Virus record (IMG/VR): IMGVR_UViG_3300046171_000054
Coordinates: 1 to 32,430 of that record
DNA length: 32,430 nucleotides
Strand: one strand, 5' to 3'
From: a virus
Both the position numbers and the translations under genes were made by a program. Positions 10,643 through 17,402 of the stretch are shown in pieces. The stretch's first letter is position 1; every line of letters begins with the position of its first letter. The notes beneath the pieces were generated by a model. It worked only from the letters and a program-made list of their open reading frames with translations. It was not told the origin of the DNA and did not search any database.

Positions 10643-10839
10643 GCTTTATAAATACTTTGAAGCAAGAAGAACTGACAATGCTTCGCCGTATTGTTAAGTC
10701 TATTCACTTTCAGTATTTTGATCAGAAGCATGGCAAGTCTTATGTAACCGATAAGATGCTGGACAATGTAATTGAGAACATTGGGCCAGAGGCGGCTGAG
10801 AAAATGATTCGTCGCGGGGTAGACAAGGGGCTTCAATGA
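10639..10839 (+). CDS. Small helical protein before TerL, unknown function
   Basis: Encodes 66 residues: MSFINTLKQEELTMLRRIVK then SIHFQYFDQKHGKSYVTDKM and a helical end, AAEKMIRRGVDKGLQ. Likely all-helical. It overlaps both neighbours by four bases (ATGA), so it is translated with TerL. It could be a packaging accessory factor by position only; no motif supports that. Confidence 0.6.
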   Translation: MSFINTLKQEELTMLRRIVKSIHFQYFDQKHGKSYVTDKMLDNVIENIGPEAAEKMIRRGVDKGLQ

Positions 10840-12359
10840 CCACCTTTTCTTATAAGCCAGATGGCGCGGTGCTAAAGTCCTTTATGAAGGACAATACTTT
10901 CTTTCGTGGTATAAGGGGGCCAGTAGGCAGTGGTAAATCTGTTGGATGTTGTGTTGAAGTCTTTCGTCGTGCGCTGGAACAAAAGAAAGGGCCAGACGGA
11001 AAACGAAAGTCTAGATGGGCTATTATACGGAATACAAACCCACAGCTACGAACTACAACTATTAAGACATGGATTGACTGGTTCCCAGAAAGCGAATGGG
11101 GAAAATTCACATGGTCAGTCCCATACACCCACCACATCAAGAAGGGCGACATTGATCTCGAAGTTATTTTCTTAGCCCTTGATCGACCCGAAGATGTAAA
11201 GAAACTTCTTTCTTTGGAACTTACTGGCATTTGGATTAACGAAGCCAGAGAAATACCAAAGTCTATTATTGACGCTTGTACAATGCGTGTTGGTCGCTTT
11301 CCTTCTATGCGTGATGGTGGCCCAAGTTGGACAGGTGTCATTGCTGACACGAACGCACCAGAAGAAGATCACTGGTGGCCTATTATGTCTGGCGAAGTTC
11401 CAATCCCTGACCATATTCCTCGTGAGCAAGCTAAGATGTTGGTCAAGCCAGACAACTGGCAGTTCTTCACCCAACCTGCGGGAATGCTTGAAGTCAAAGA
11501 CGATGAGGGCGAAATACAGGATTATACCCCAAACAAAAATGCTGAGAATAGTAAGCACATGCTGAAAGGGTATTATCCAAATCTTATTCGCGGTAAAACA
11601 AAAAGCTGGATTGATGTCTATGTAATGAATAGGCTTGGGACAATCCAAGACGGAAAGCCGATCTATCCTATGTTTGCGCCAGATGTTCACGTTGCAAAAG
11701 AAGAAATCCCTGTGGCTGCGGGTGCGCCTTTGTATGTTGGCTTGGACTTTGGCCTTACCCCTGCTGCCACGCTTGGTCAAAAAGTCCGAGGTCGCTGGTT
11801 GGTTCAGTCAGAAATAGTTGCGTTCGATATGGGCATCGTGCGTTTTGCCGAGGTACTACGAGAAGAAATATCCACACGTTTTTCTCAGTGTTCCGAGGTC
11901 TTTATCTATGGCGATCCCGCTGGTGACTTTAGAGCGCAGACTGATGAATCTACTCCCTTTCACATTCTGCGCGGGGCTGGCTTGAGAGCGTTTCCCGCGC
12001 CCTCCAACTCTGTTGACCTTCGACTTGAGTCAGTCTCCTCCCAGTTGACTAAGATGGTAGAAGGGAAGCCAGCCTTTTTAATTGACCGCCGCTGTTCTCA
12101 GTTAATCAAAGGCTTTGAGGGCGGTTATCAATACAAACGAATGGAAGTGAGTGGTGAAAGGTACGCAGATAAACCAGACAAGAATATGTTCTCGCACATT
12201 CACGATGCTCTGCAATATATGATGCTTGGTGCTGGTGAGGGCCGTGCATTGATGAACAATCAAAAACCTGCGCGTCCAGTTATAGCAAATCGAAGCTTTG
12301 ATGTATTTTCTAAGAACAAACCAAAGCAAAGAAGACAGGGGCTTTGGTCAAGGATGTAA
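10836..12359 (+). CDS. terL: Terminase large subunit
   Basis: Encodes 507 residues. ATPase: Walker A GPVGSGKS (28-35) and Walker B LTGIWINEA (about 129-137) with the catalytic acid after the strand. Nuclease: RNase H-like acids in YVGLDFGLTP (Asp304), FIYGDPAGD (Asp360) and SHIHDALQYM (Asp457). It would cut concatemers and drive DNA into proheads using ATP. The length is typical for podophage TerL. It follows seven small genes and is the last gene before a promoter-like region at 12370-12399. Confidence 0.95.
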   Translation: MTTFSYKPDGAVLKSFMKDNTFFRGIRGPVGSGKSVGCCVEVFRRALEQKKGPDGKRKSRWAIIRNTNPQLRTTTIKTWIDWFPESEWGKFTWSVPYTHHIKKGDIDLEVIFLALDRPEDVKKLLSLELTGIWINEAREIPKSIIDACTMRVGRFPSMRDGGPSWTGVIADTNAPEEDHWWPIMSGEVPIPDHIPREQAKMLVKPDNWQFFTQPAGMLEVKDDEGEIQDYTPNKNAENSKHMLKGYYPNLIRGKTKSWIDVYVMNRLGTIQDGKPIYPMFAPDVHVAKEEIPVAAGAPLYVGLDFGLTPAATLGQKVRGRWLVQSEIVAFDMGIVRFAEVLREEISTRFSQCSEVFIYGDPAGDFRAQTDESTPFHILRGAGLRAFPAPSNSVDLRLESVSSQLTKMVEGKPAFLIDRRCSQLIKGFEGGYQYKRMEVSGERYADKPDKNMFSHIHDALQYMMLGAGEGRALMNNQKPARPVIANRSFDVFSKNKPKQRRQGLWSRM

Positions 12360-12362
12360 CGA

Positions 12363-12399
12363 TTGTGCGTTGCAATTTTTGTTTTTCTTAGACTATAGG
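12363..12399 (+). promoter_or_regulatory. Candidate promoter of the structural operon
   Basis: TTGCAA (12370-12375) and TATAGG (12394-12399) are spaced by 18 bases, upstream of the AAAGGAG ribosome site for 12423. The -35 lies in TTGTGCGTTGCAAT (12363-12376), whose first ten bases also occur before the capsid gene (15809) and the tail fibre gene (26950). This is one of the few real gaps in the rightward block. Confidence 0.5.
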
Positions 12400-12422
12400 T
12401 CGATAAAGCAAAGGAGATAACC

Positions 12423-12836
12423 ATGTGTTGGCAAGTTCTAATTCCAACTTTGATTAGCGCAGTAGTTGGCGTTAAACAAATGAAAGCGCAAAAGGCAGCG
12501 ATTGCGCAGCAACAACAAGCACAGCAAGAAATTCTAAAAGCGCAGCAAGAGCAAGCGGCATCAGCAAAAGCATCATCTGATGCGCAAATTGCGGCAATCC
12601 GTGAGCAGCAAGAACGTCAAGCTGCATTGCTTGCAGAAGAAAAAGCCCGTGCTGATAAGCTTGCGGCTGAAAAAGCAGAAGAAGCGCGTCAAGCTCAACT
12701 AACAGCCCAAGCACAAGAAGAAGACTTACTTGCTTCAAGCATGAAGAAAAAAGTTCGTCGGACAGGTACGGCTCGTCGCCGCAGCTTGTTTACTGGTGCT
12801 GGTGGTGGAGAAGGGTATTACAGTAGGTTTAGCTAA
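12423..12836 (+). CDS. Coiled-coil virion-associated protein (T7 gp6.7/7.3 position)
   Basis: Encodes 137 residues. A short hydrophobic N terminus with Cys2 (MCWQVLIPTLISAVVG) is followed by a long Gln/Ala/Glu-rich coiled coil (residues about 22-100). The end is basic and glycine-rich: KKKVRRTGTARRRSLFTGAG then GGEGYYSRF. Between TerL and the portal, T7-like phages keep small virion or tail-assembly proteins (gp6.7, gp7.3) with similarly basic, Gly-rich ends. Position and ending support the same class. Strong ribosome site AAAGGAG six bases upstream. The stop overlaps the portal start. Confidence 0.6.
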   Translation: MCWQVLIPTLISAVVGVKQMKAQKAAIAQQQQAQQEILKAQQEQAASAKASSDAQIAAIREQQERQAALLAEEKARADKLAAEKAEEARQAQLTAQAQEEDLLASSMKKKVRRTGTARRRSLFTGAGGGEGYYSRFS

Positions 12837-14383
12837 TGATTAATGATCCCATTGCGAAGAATTATCTAAAGCGGTACGAGTCCGCTAAAGCAAAGCGTGA
12901 AAACTTTGTTCCCTTGTTCGAGGAATGCTATGAGTATGCTTTGCCGCAAAGGGAATCATTCTATCACGAAACTATTGGTCAACGTCGAGATGATAAAATC
13001 TTTGACGAGACTGCTGTAGTTGGCGTTCAGGAGTTTGCATCTCGTTTGCAATCTGGCTTAGTTCCAAACTTTGCACGATGGGCTGACCTGATGGCTGGCT
13101 CAGAAGTTCCAAAAGAACAGCGCGATTCAGTAGACAATGAGCTTGATGCAGTTACTGAATATGTCTTTGAGATTATTCAGAACTCAAACTTTGCCCAAGA
13201 GGTACATGAATCCTTCATGGACTTAGCTGTTGGCACTGGTGTTTTGGTTTGCGAAGAAGGGGATGCTTTATCTCCTGTCCGTTTCTCCGCAATACCATTA
13301 CCCCATGTCATCCTAGACACTGGCCCCGATGATCGTATTGACCATGTATTCCGTGAGCGCAAAGGCATTCGCTTTGATCAGATTCAAATTTTGTATCCAA
13401 GCGCAAAGCTAACTGGTGAACTTGAGCATATGGCTAAGAACTCTGGCGATATGAAGACAACAATCCTTGAGGTTGTATGTCGTGATTACTCTACGCCAAA
13501 TGTGGAAGCGCACCTTTACTATGCAATCTGCATGGCAACAAAAACGGTTATCATGTCCTATAAAATGGATGGCGTAGGATCGAATCCATTTATTTGTTTC
13601 CGTTGGTCTAAATGTGCTGGTGAAGTATATGGACGCGGCCCATTGATTAACGCGCTGTCTGCTGTCAAAACAACGAACCTTACCATTGAACTAATACTTG
13701 AGAATGCGCAAATGGCTATCTCTGGTATTTATCAAATGGAAGATGATGGTGTCGTTAATCCTGATACAATAAATCTTGTTCCAGGGACGATCATTCCAAA
13801 GGCGATGGGGTCTGCTGGATTGCAACCTATACAGGCAGCGGGACGTTTTGACGTTGCGCAGCTAGTTCTATCCGATATGCGCACCAATATTAAACGTGCG
13901 TTGTATAACGATATGTTAGGCAATCCAGATAAAACACCAGCTTCCGCTACAGAAGTTGCAGAACGTATGGCTGACCTATCTCGTCGTATTGGTTCTGCGT
14001 TTGGTCGATTGCAAGCAGAGCTTGTTCAGCCAGTTCTTCAACGTGTTATTTACATTCTTAAGAAGCAAGGGCGCATCGAAGTCCCAACAGTTAATGGTCG
14101 TGAAGTAAAAATTCGCTCATCTTCACCGCTGGCTCAAGCCCAAGCAAACCAAGATATTACATCTGTATCTCGTTTCTTAGAGCTAACAAATGCGGCCTTT
14201 GGGCCAGAAGCAATGCAGGTTCTTATTAACTCAGAAGAAACTGCTGTTTACCTTGCCAAAAAATTTGGTGTACCTGACACCTTGATTCGTGACGAACAAG
14301 AGCGTAGACAAATAGTTGCAATGATGCAGCAAATGCAGCAAGCTCAAGCTGCCGCACCTGCTGCGGGGCAACCAATGGAGTAA
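12836..14383 (+). CDS. Portal / head-to-tail connector (T7 gp8-like)
   Basis: Encodes 515 residues (T7 gp8 has 536). Typical portal segments are visible: RENFVPLFEECYEYALPQRE near the N terminus, then DETAVVGVQEFASRLQSGLV, CFRWSKCAGEVYGRGPLINA with LSAVKTTNL in the middle, and TPASATEVAERMADLSRRIG. The C-terminal helix is Gln/Ala-rich (MMQQMQQAQAAAPAAG), reaching into the capsid. It forms the twelve-subunit ring through which DNA is packaged and to which the tail tubes attach. Immediately followed by a small Bbp19-like gene and the scaffold, the T7 order. Confidence 0.93.
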   Translation: MINDPIAKNYLKRYESAKAKRENFVPLFEECYEYALPQRESFYHETIGQRRDDKIFDETAVVGVQEFASRLQSGLVPNFARWADLMAGSEVPKEQRDSVDNELDAVTEYVFEIIQNSNFAQEVHESFMDLAVGTGVLVCEEGDALSPVRFSAIPLPHVILDTGPDDRIDHVFRERKGIRFDQIQILYPSAKLTGELEHMAKNSGDMKTTILEVVCRDYSTPNVEAHLYYAICMATKTVIMSYKMDGVGSNPFICFRWSKCAGEVYGRGPLINALSAVKTTNLTIELILENAQMAISGIYQMEDDGVVNPDTINLVPGTIIPKAMGSAGLQPIQAAGRFDVAQLVLSDMRTNIKRALYNDMLGNPDKTPASATEVAERMADLSRRIGSAFGRLQAELVQPVLQRVIYILKKQGRIEVPTVNGREVKIRSSSPLAQAQANQDITSVSRFLELTNAAFGPEAMQVLINSEETAVYLAKKFGVPDTLIRDEQERRQIVAMMQQMQQAQAAAPAAGQPME

Positions 14384-14386
14384 CGC

Positions 14387-14659
14387 TTGACTAACAAGGT
14401 CAACGTGGGCGTTGATGGGATTCATCGCCCACAAGATAAAGACAGAGAGATTAGTCTCAATGTCGCAGAAGTATTTAATACACCGACAGGTAGTGCGGTT
14501 CTGAAATACTTACGGTCTATTACCATTGAAATGGTTAATGGGCCAAATGTTACGACAGAAGAACTACGTCACTTGGAAGGGCAGCGTTATCTCGTTGGCC
14601 TTATTGAATCGCGTATTAATCATGCACATAAGGTGAAAGACAATGGAACAAGAAGCTGA
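14387..14659 (+). CDS. Bbp19-like small protein
   Basis: Encodes 90 residues from TTG 14387, three bases after the portal stop. There is no ATG at the N terminus of the frame. The pattern VFNTPTGSAVLKYLRSITIE followed by EELRHLEGQRYLVGLIESRI matches the short Bbp19 family, which often sits between portal and scaffold in podophages (Bordetella phage BPP-1 type). The role is unknown, perhaps head assembly. It overlaps the scaffold start by 17 bases in another frame. Confidence 0.7.
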   Translation: MTNKVNVGVDGIHRPQDKDREISLNVAEVFNTPTGSAVLKYLRSITIEMVNGPNVTTEELRHLEGQRYLVGLIESRINHAHKVKDNGTRS

Positions 14660-15362
14660 AAGTGTTGAAGCAGTTGAGACAGTTGACAACCCTGACAACT
14701 CTGACAACCAACGCCCTGAGTGGCTCCCTGAAAAATTTAGTGATCCAGCCGAGCTTGGTAAAGCGTATAAGTCACTAGAGTCAAAGCTTGGCGAAAAAGA
14801 AGAAACGCTGCGCGAACAGTTAAAAGAAGAATTGCATCAAGAACGATTTGGCAATCGTCCTGCATCTTCTGGAGACTATGAACTTCCAGAAATGGTTAAT
14901 CCAGAAGAAGGTTTTAACAATGAGCTTCTTCAATGGTGGGCAGATCATTCTTATGAGAATGGATATTCACAAGAGCAATTCCAAAGTGGCATTGAGCGTT
15001 TTGCACAATATGCTGGCCCTGATGCACAAGTCGATATTGAAGCTGAACTTAAACAACTTGGTGATAATGGTGAGGCTAGAGTAGAGGCTGCATCAATGTG
15101 GGCAGAGCAATTCTTCCCAGAGGAAGTTTTGCCAGCTATCGAACTAATGTGCCAAAAGCATCAGGGTATTGTTGCGCTAGAGATGATGATGCAAAAAATG
15201 CGTGATCCATCTGTAAGTGAAAATACAAATGTTGCATCTGGCTTAGATCAACCCACGTTGGAAGAAATGTCTAGGGATGAAAGATATTGGAATCCAGCTA
15301 GACGCGACATGAACTTTGTCCGACAGGTAGATGAAGGGTATAAGAAGTTATACAATGGATAA
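14643..15362 (+). CDS. Capsid scaffolding / assembly protein
   Basis: Encodes 239 residues. It is acidic, low in hydrophobics and helical: N-terminal VEAVETVDNPDNSDNQRPEW followed by LPEKFSDPAELGKAYKSLES, which is a recurring scaffold opening. The C terminus is basic and aromatic (RRDMNFVRQVDEGYKKLYNG), the part that usually contacts the capsid protein. It would guide prohead assembly and leave or be degraded before DNA entry. Position between portal and capsid matches T7 gene 9. ATG 14643 has AAGGTGAA upstream. Confidence 0.88.
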   Translation: MEQEAESVEAVETVDNPDNSDNQRPEWLPEKFSDPAELGKAYKSLESKLGEKEETLREQLKEELHQERFGNRPASSGDYELPEMVNPEEGFNNELLQWWADHSYENGYSQEQFQSGIERFAQYAGPDAQVDIEAELKQLGDNGEARVEAASMWAEQFFPEEVLPAIELMCQKHQGIVALEMMMQKMRDPSVSENTNVASGLDQPTLEEMSRDERYWNPARRDMNFVRQVDEGYKKLYNG

Positions 15363-15873
15363 AACTTTCTTTCACTCAAGGGGCATATCAGTTGCCCCTT
15401 TTTTAACAAAAGATGTTTTGCCTGTTTACAAAACGCTCTGCTATGAAACGCACAAAGAATTTGCTGAGGTTTACCGAGAAGAACCGCTTGGAGCCTTAAT
15501 GTCTGTAGCGGGTGTGCCTGATGTATTCCTTGTTACAAAGGACAATAAGCCCTTGGCGGTCATGGGCTTGCAGGGAATAAATGCACAGAGTGGAATACTT
15601 TGGTCATTGTTTACTGATGATTTTAAGAAAAATAGAACTTCATTTTACAGAGCATCCCCTGATCTAATAGAGTTTTTTCACACTCACTACTATAGCTTAC
15701 ACGTTGATACTTGGGTTGAAAATGAAGGAATTATGCAGTGGCTTGCATGGCTTGGTTTTGAGTTAGAGCACCTTGAAGAAGCAGATGATGATATAGCCAT
15801 AGCACATTTTGTGCGTTGCAATCCAAATAGAAAAAATGTTTATGCTTTGTCATCAAGGCCCGTAAAGCACTGA
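15355..15873 (+). CDS. Internal virion protein A-like, GNAT-fold (T7 gp13-like)
   Basis: Encodes 172 residues from ATG 15355, overlapping the scaffold stop by eight bases. A start at 15331 has no ribosome site. It follows the T7 gp13/DUF2833 pattern: PDVFLVTKDNKPLAVMGLQG, ILWSLFTDDFKKNRTSF, then THYYSLHVDTWVENEGIMQW and LAWLGFELEHLEE, like an N-acetyltransferase fold. T7 gp13 is needed for particle assembly and is lost from mature virions. A terminator hairpin lies inside the first codons (15379-15404), which would make its mRNA rare. It stands between scaffold and capsid rather than after the tail tubes as in T7. Confidence 0.7.
   Translation: MDKTFFHSRGISVAPFLTKDVLPVYKTLCYETHKEFAEVYREEPLGALMSVAGVPDVFLVTKDNKPLAVMGLQGINAQSGILWSLFTDDFKKNRTSFYRASPDLIEFFHTHYYSLHVDTWVENEGIMQWLAWLGFELEHLEEADDDIAIAHFVRCNPNRKNVYALSSRPVKH
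15379..15404 (+). terminator. Terminator-like hairpin inside the start of the gp13-like gene
   Basis: AGGGGCA (15379-15385) and TGCCCCT (15393-15399) form a perfect 7-bp stem with a 7-base loop, followed by six T's ending at 15404. The structure is a textbook intrinsic terminator but lies in codons 9-17 of the gp13-like protein. It would attenuate transcription after the scaffold gene. Confidence 0.75.
15809..15840 (+). promoter_or_regulatory. Possible promoter for the capsid gene inside the gp13-like gene
   Basis: TTGTGCGTTGCAAT (15809-15822) is identical to the 14 bases at 12363-12376. TTGCAA (15815-15820) is followed 19 bases later by TATGCT. It stands downstream of the terminator at 15379-15404 and 133 bases before the capsid gene. 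The -10 is weak and the sequence is also coding, so the call is tentative. Confidence 0.3.
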
Positions 15874-15954
15874 GAAGCCCGACAGGACACCTTCTATGAC
15901 GTAGCGGAACGGATACCCAAGATGCAAAATGAAACTTAACTAAGGATTGCTAAG

Positions 15955-16764
15955 ATGGCTAATACAATTGACCAAGCCTTCATCAAGCAGTTTGAAACCG
16001 ATGTGCATCTTGCTTATCAACGCATGGGTTCAAAACTGCGTAACACTGTACGTTCAACAAACGTAAGCGCGTCTGTTGCACGTTTCCAAAAAATTGGTGC
16101 GGGTACTGCATCAACTAAATCTCGTAATGGTAATGTGTCTGCAATGGAATTGGTACACACCAATGTTGAAGTAACCATGGCAGATTACTATGCTGCGGAA
16201 TACATCGACAAGCTAGACGAGTTGAAAATCAACATCAACGAACGTCAGGCTGTCGCTGAATCTGCTGCTGCTGCTCTAGGTCGCAAAACAGATGAAATCA
16301 TCACAACTGCAATGGATGCTGGTGCAAACGCTACAGCGATTGCTGATACAAGTGGTGCATTGGGAAAAGCAGACTTGCTAACACTGTTCGAGACATTTGG
16401 CTCGGCAGACATTCCAGAAGATGGGCAGCGTTATATCGCTATGTCACCTGCTGGTTTCGCTGACTTGTTTAACATTAACGAGTTTGCGTCAAGCGACTTT
16501 GTTGGCCCACAAAACCTACCGTTTGCTGGCGGCATGACAATGAAAGAGTTCTTGGGCTTCAAGATTTTCTCAACGTCTGCTGTAGCTGGTGGTAAGAACT
16601 TTGCGTACCATATGCGAGCTGTTGGCTTGGGCGTAAACTCAGATGTACAAACTGAGATTAACTACGTTCCAGAAAAAGTATCGCACCTAGCGACATCAAT
16701 GATGTCAATGGGTTCTGTTGTCATTGATGACAACGGTGTCTACGAAGTTCTAGACAACAACTAA
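15955..16764 (+). CDS. Major capsid protein
   Basis: Encodes 269 residues. It opens MANTIDQAFIKQFETDVHLA then YQRMGSKLRNTVRSTNVSAS and continues with MADYYAAEYIDKLDELKINI, the HK97-fold capsid family of marine podophages (Phage_capsid_2 type). It is shorter than T7 gp10 (345 residues). AAGGA stands upstream of ATG. It is flanked by the gp13-like gene upstream and by a strong terminator downstream, so it can be produced in excess. No decoration or readthrough extension is visible after the stop. Confidence 0.9.
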   Translation: MANTIDQAFIKQFETDVHLAYQRMGSKLRNTVRSTNVSASVARFQKIGAGTASTKSRNGNVSAMELVHTNVEVTMADYYAAEYIDKLDELKININERQAVAESAAAALGRKTDEIITTAMDAGANATAIADTSGALGKADLLTLFETFGSADIPEDGQRYIAMSPAGFADLFNINEFASSDFVGPQNLPFAGGMTMKEFLGFKIFSTSAVAGGKNFAYHMRAVGLGVNSDVQTEINYVPEKVSHLATSMMSMGSVVIDDNGVYEVLDNN

Positions 16765-16770
16765 TAGGTT

Positions 16771-16793
16771 GGGGGCTACGGCCCCCTTCTTTT
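16771..16793 (+). terminator. Rho-independent terminator after the capsid gene
   Basis: GGGGGC (16771-16776) and GCCCCC (16781-16786) pair with a TACG loop and are followed by TTCTTTT. It stands seven bases after the capsid stop. T7-type phages commonly place a terminator here so that capsid mRNA is more abundant than tail mRNA. Confidence 0.9.
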
Positions 16794-16808
16794 ACCTAGA
16801 GGTTAAAC

Positions 16809-17402
16809 ATGGCAGTAACGAGTACACACGCAAATTCACCAATAGATATTTGTAGCCGCGCTCTCATCTTAATTGGTGCAGAGCCAATTACTTCTTTTGA
16901 AGATGGTAACAATGAAGCACTGATTGCTTCAAACATGTATGAAGACATTGCGCGTTCTGCTTTAGTTAATGCACGTTGGCGTTTTGCAACAAACCAATCT
17001 ATTCTTAACAGACTGAGTGATGCCCCCACTGGACGTTATGACGCTGCATATCAACTCCCGTCTGGCTGGTTGATGACACACTCCGTTACTGTAAATGATA
17101 CGCCGATTATGTATCAAACATACGGCAGTAAACTATATTGCGATGAATCAAATACATCAGAGCTTGTGCTTGATTACACTTACAGAGCAGATGAAACTGA
17201 TTGGCCCTCATACTTTACAATAGCTGTTCAGTACGAAATGGCTTCTGTACTAGCGTCAAGTTTAGCTAGAGATACTGGCCTCTCCGCTGCAATGCAGCAA
17301 CAAGCTCAGATCACAATGATGAAAGCTAGAAGCTTAGATGCACAGCAACAAACAACTCGGAAACTAAATACATCACGGTTCATTGCGCAAAGGCGTAGCT
17401 AA
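16809..17402 (+). CDS. Tail tubular protein A (T7 gp11-like)
   Basis: Encodes 197 residues (T7 gp11 has 196). ANSPIDICSRALILIGAEPI then SFEDGNNEALIASNMYEDIA, RSALVNARWRFATNQSILNR and YDAAYQLPSGWLMTHSVTVN are the family's signature segments. It forms the adaptor ring between portal and nozzle. It is followed directly by tube B: the last base of its stop is the A of the next ATG (TAATG). Confidence 0.93.
   Translation: MAVTSTHANSPIDICSRALILIGAEPITSFEDGNNEALIASNMYEDIARSALVNARWRFATNQSILNRLSDAPTGRYDAAYQLPSGWLMTHSVTVNDTPIMYQTYGSKLYCDESNTSELVLDYTYRADETDWPSYFTIAVQYEMASVLASSLARDTGLSAAMQQQAQITMMKARSLDAQQQTTRKLNTSRFIAQRRS

Noticed and set aside
11172-11780. 202-codon leftward frame opposite TerL.
   Set aside because: TerL has all ATPase and nuclease motifs in the forward frame; the antisense frame has no ribosome site or domain pattern.
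7450-12398. ACTATAG, reminiscent of T7/SP6-type RNA polymerase promoters, before three units (7450-7456 bottom, 8842-8848, 12392-12398).
   Set aside because: The heptamer is expected a few times by chance, also occurs inside genes (near 667 and 15690), lacks the longer promoter consensus, and no phage RNA polymerase is visible.
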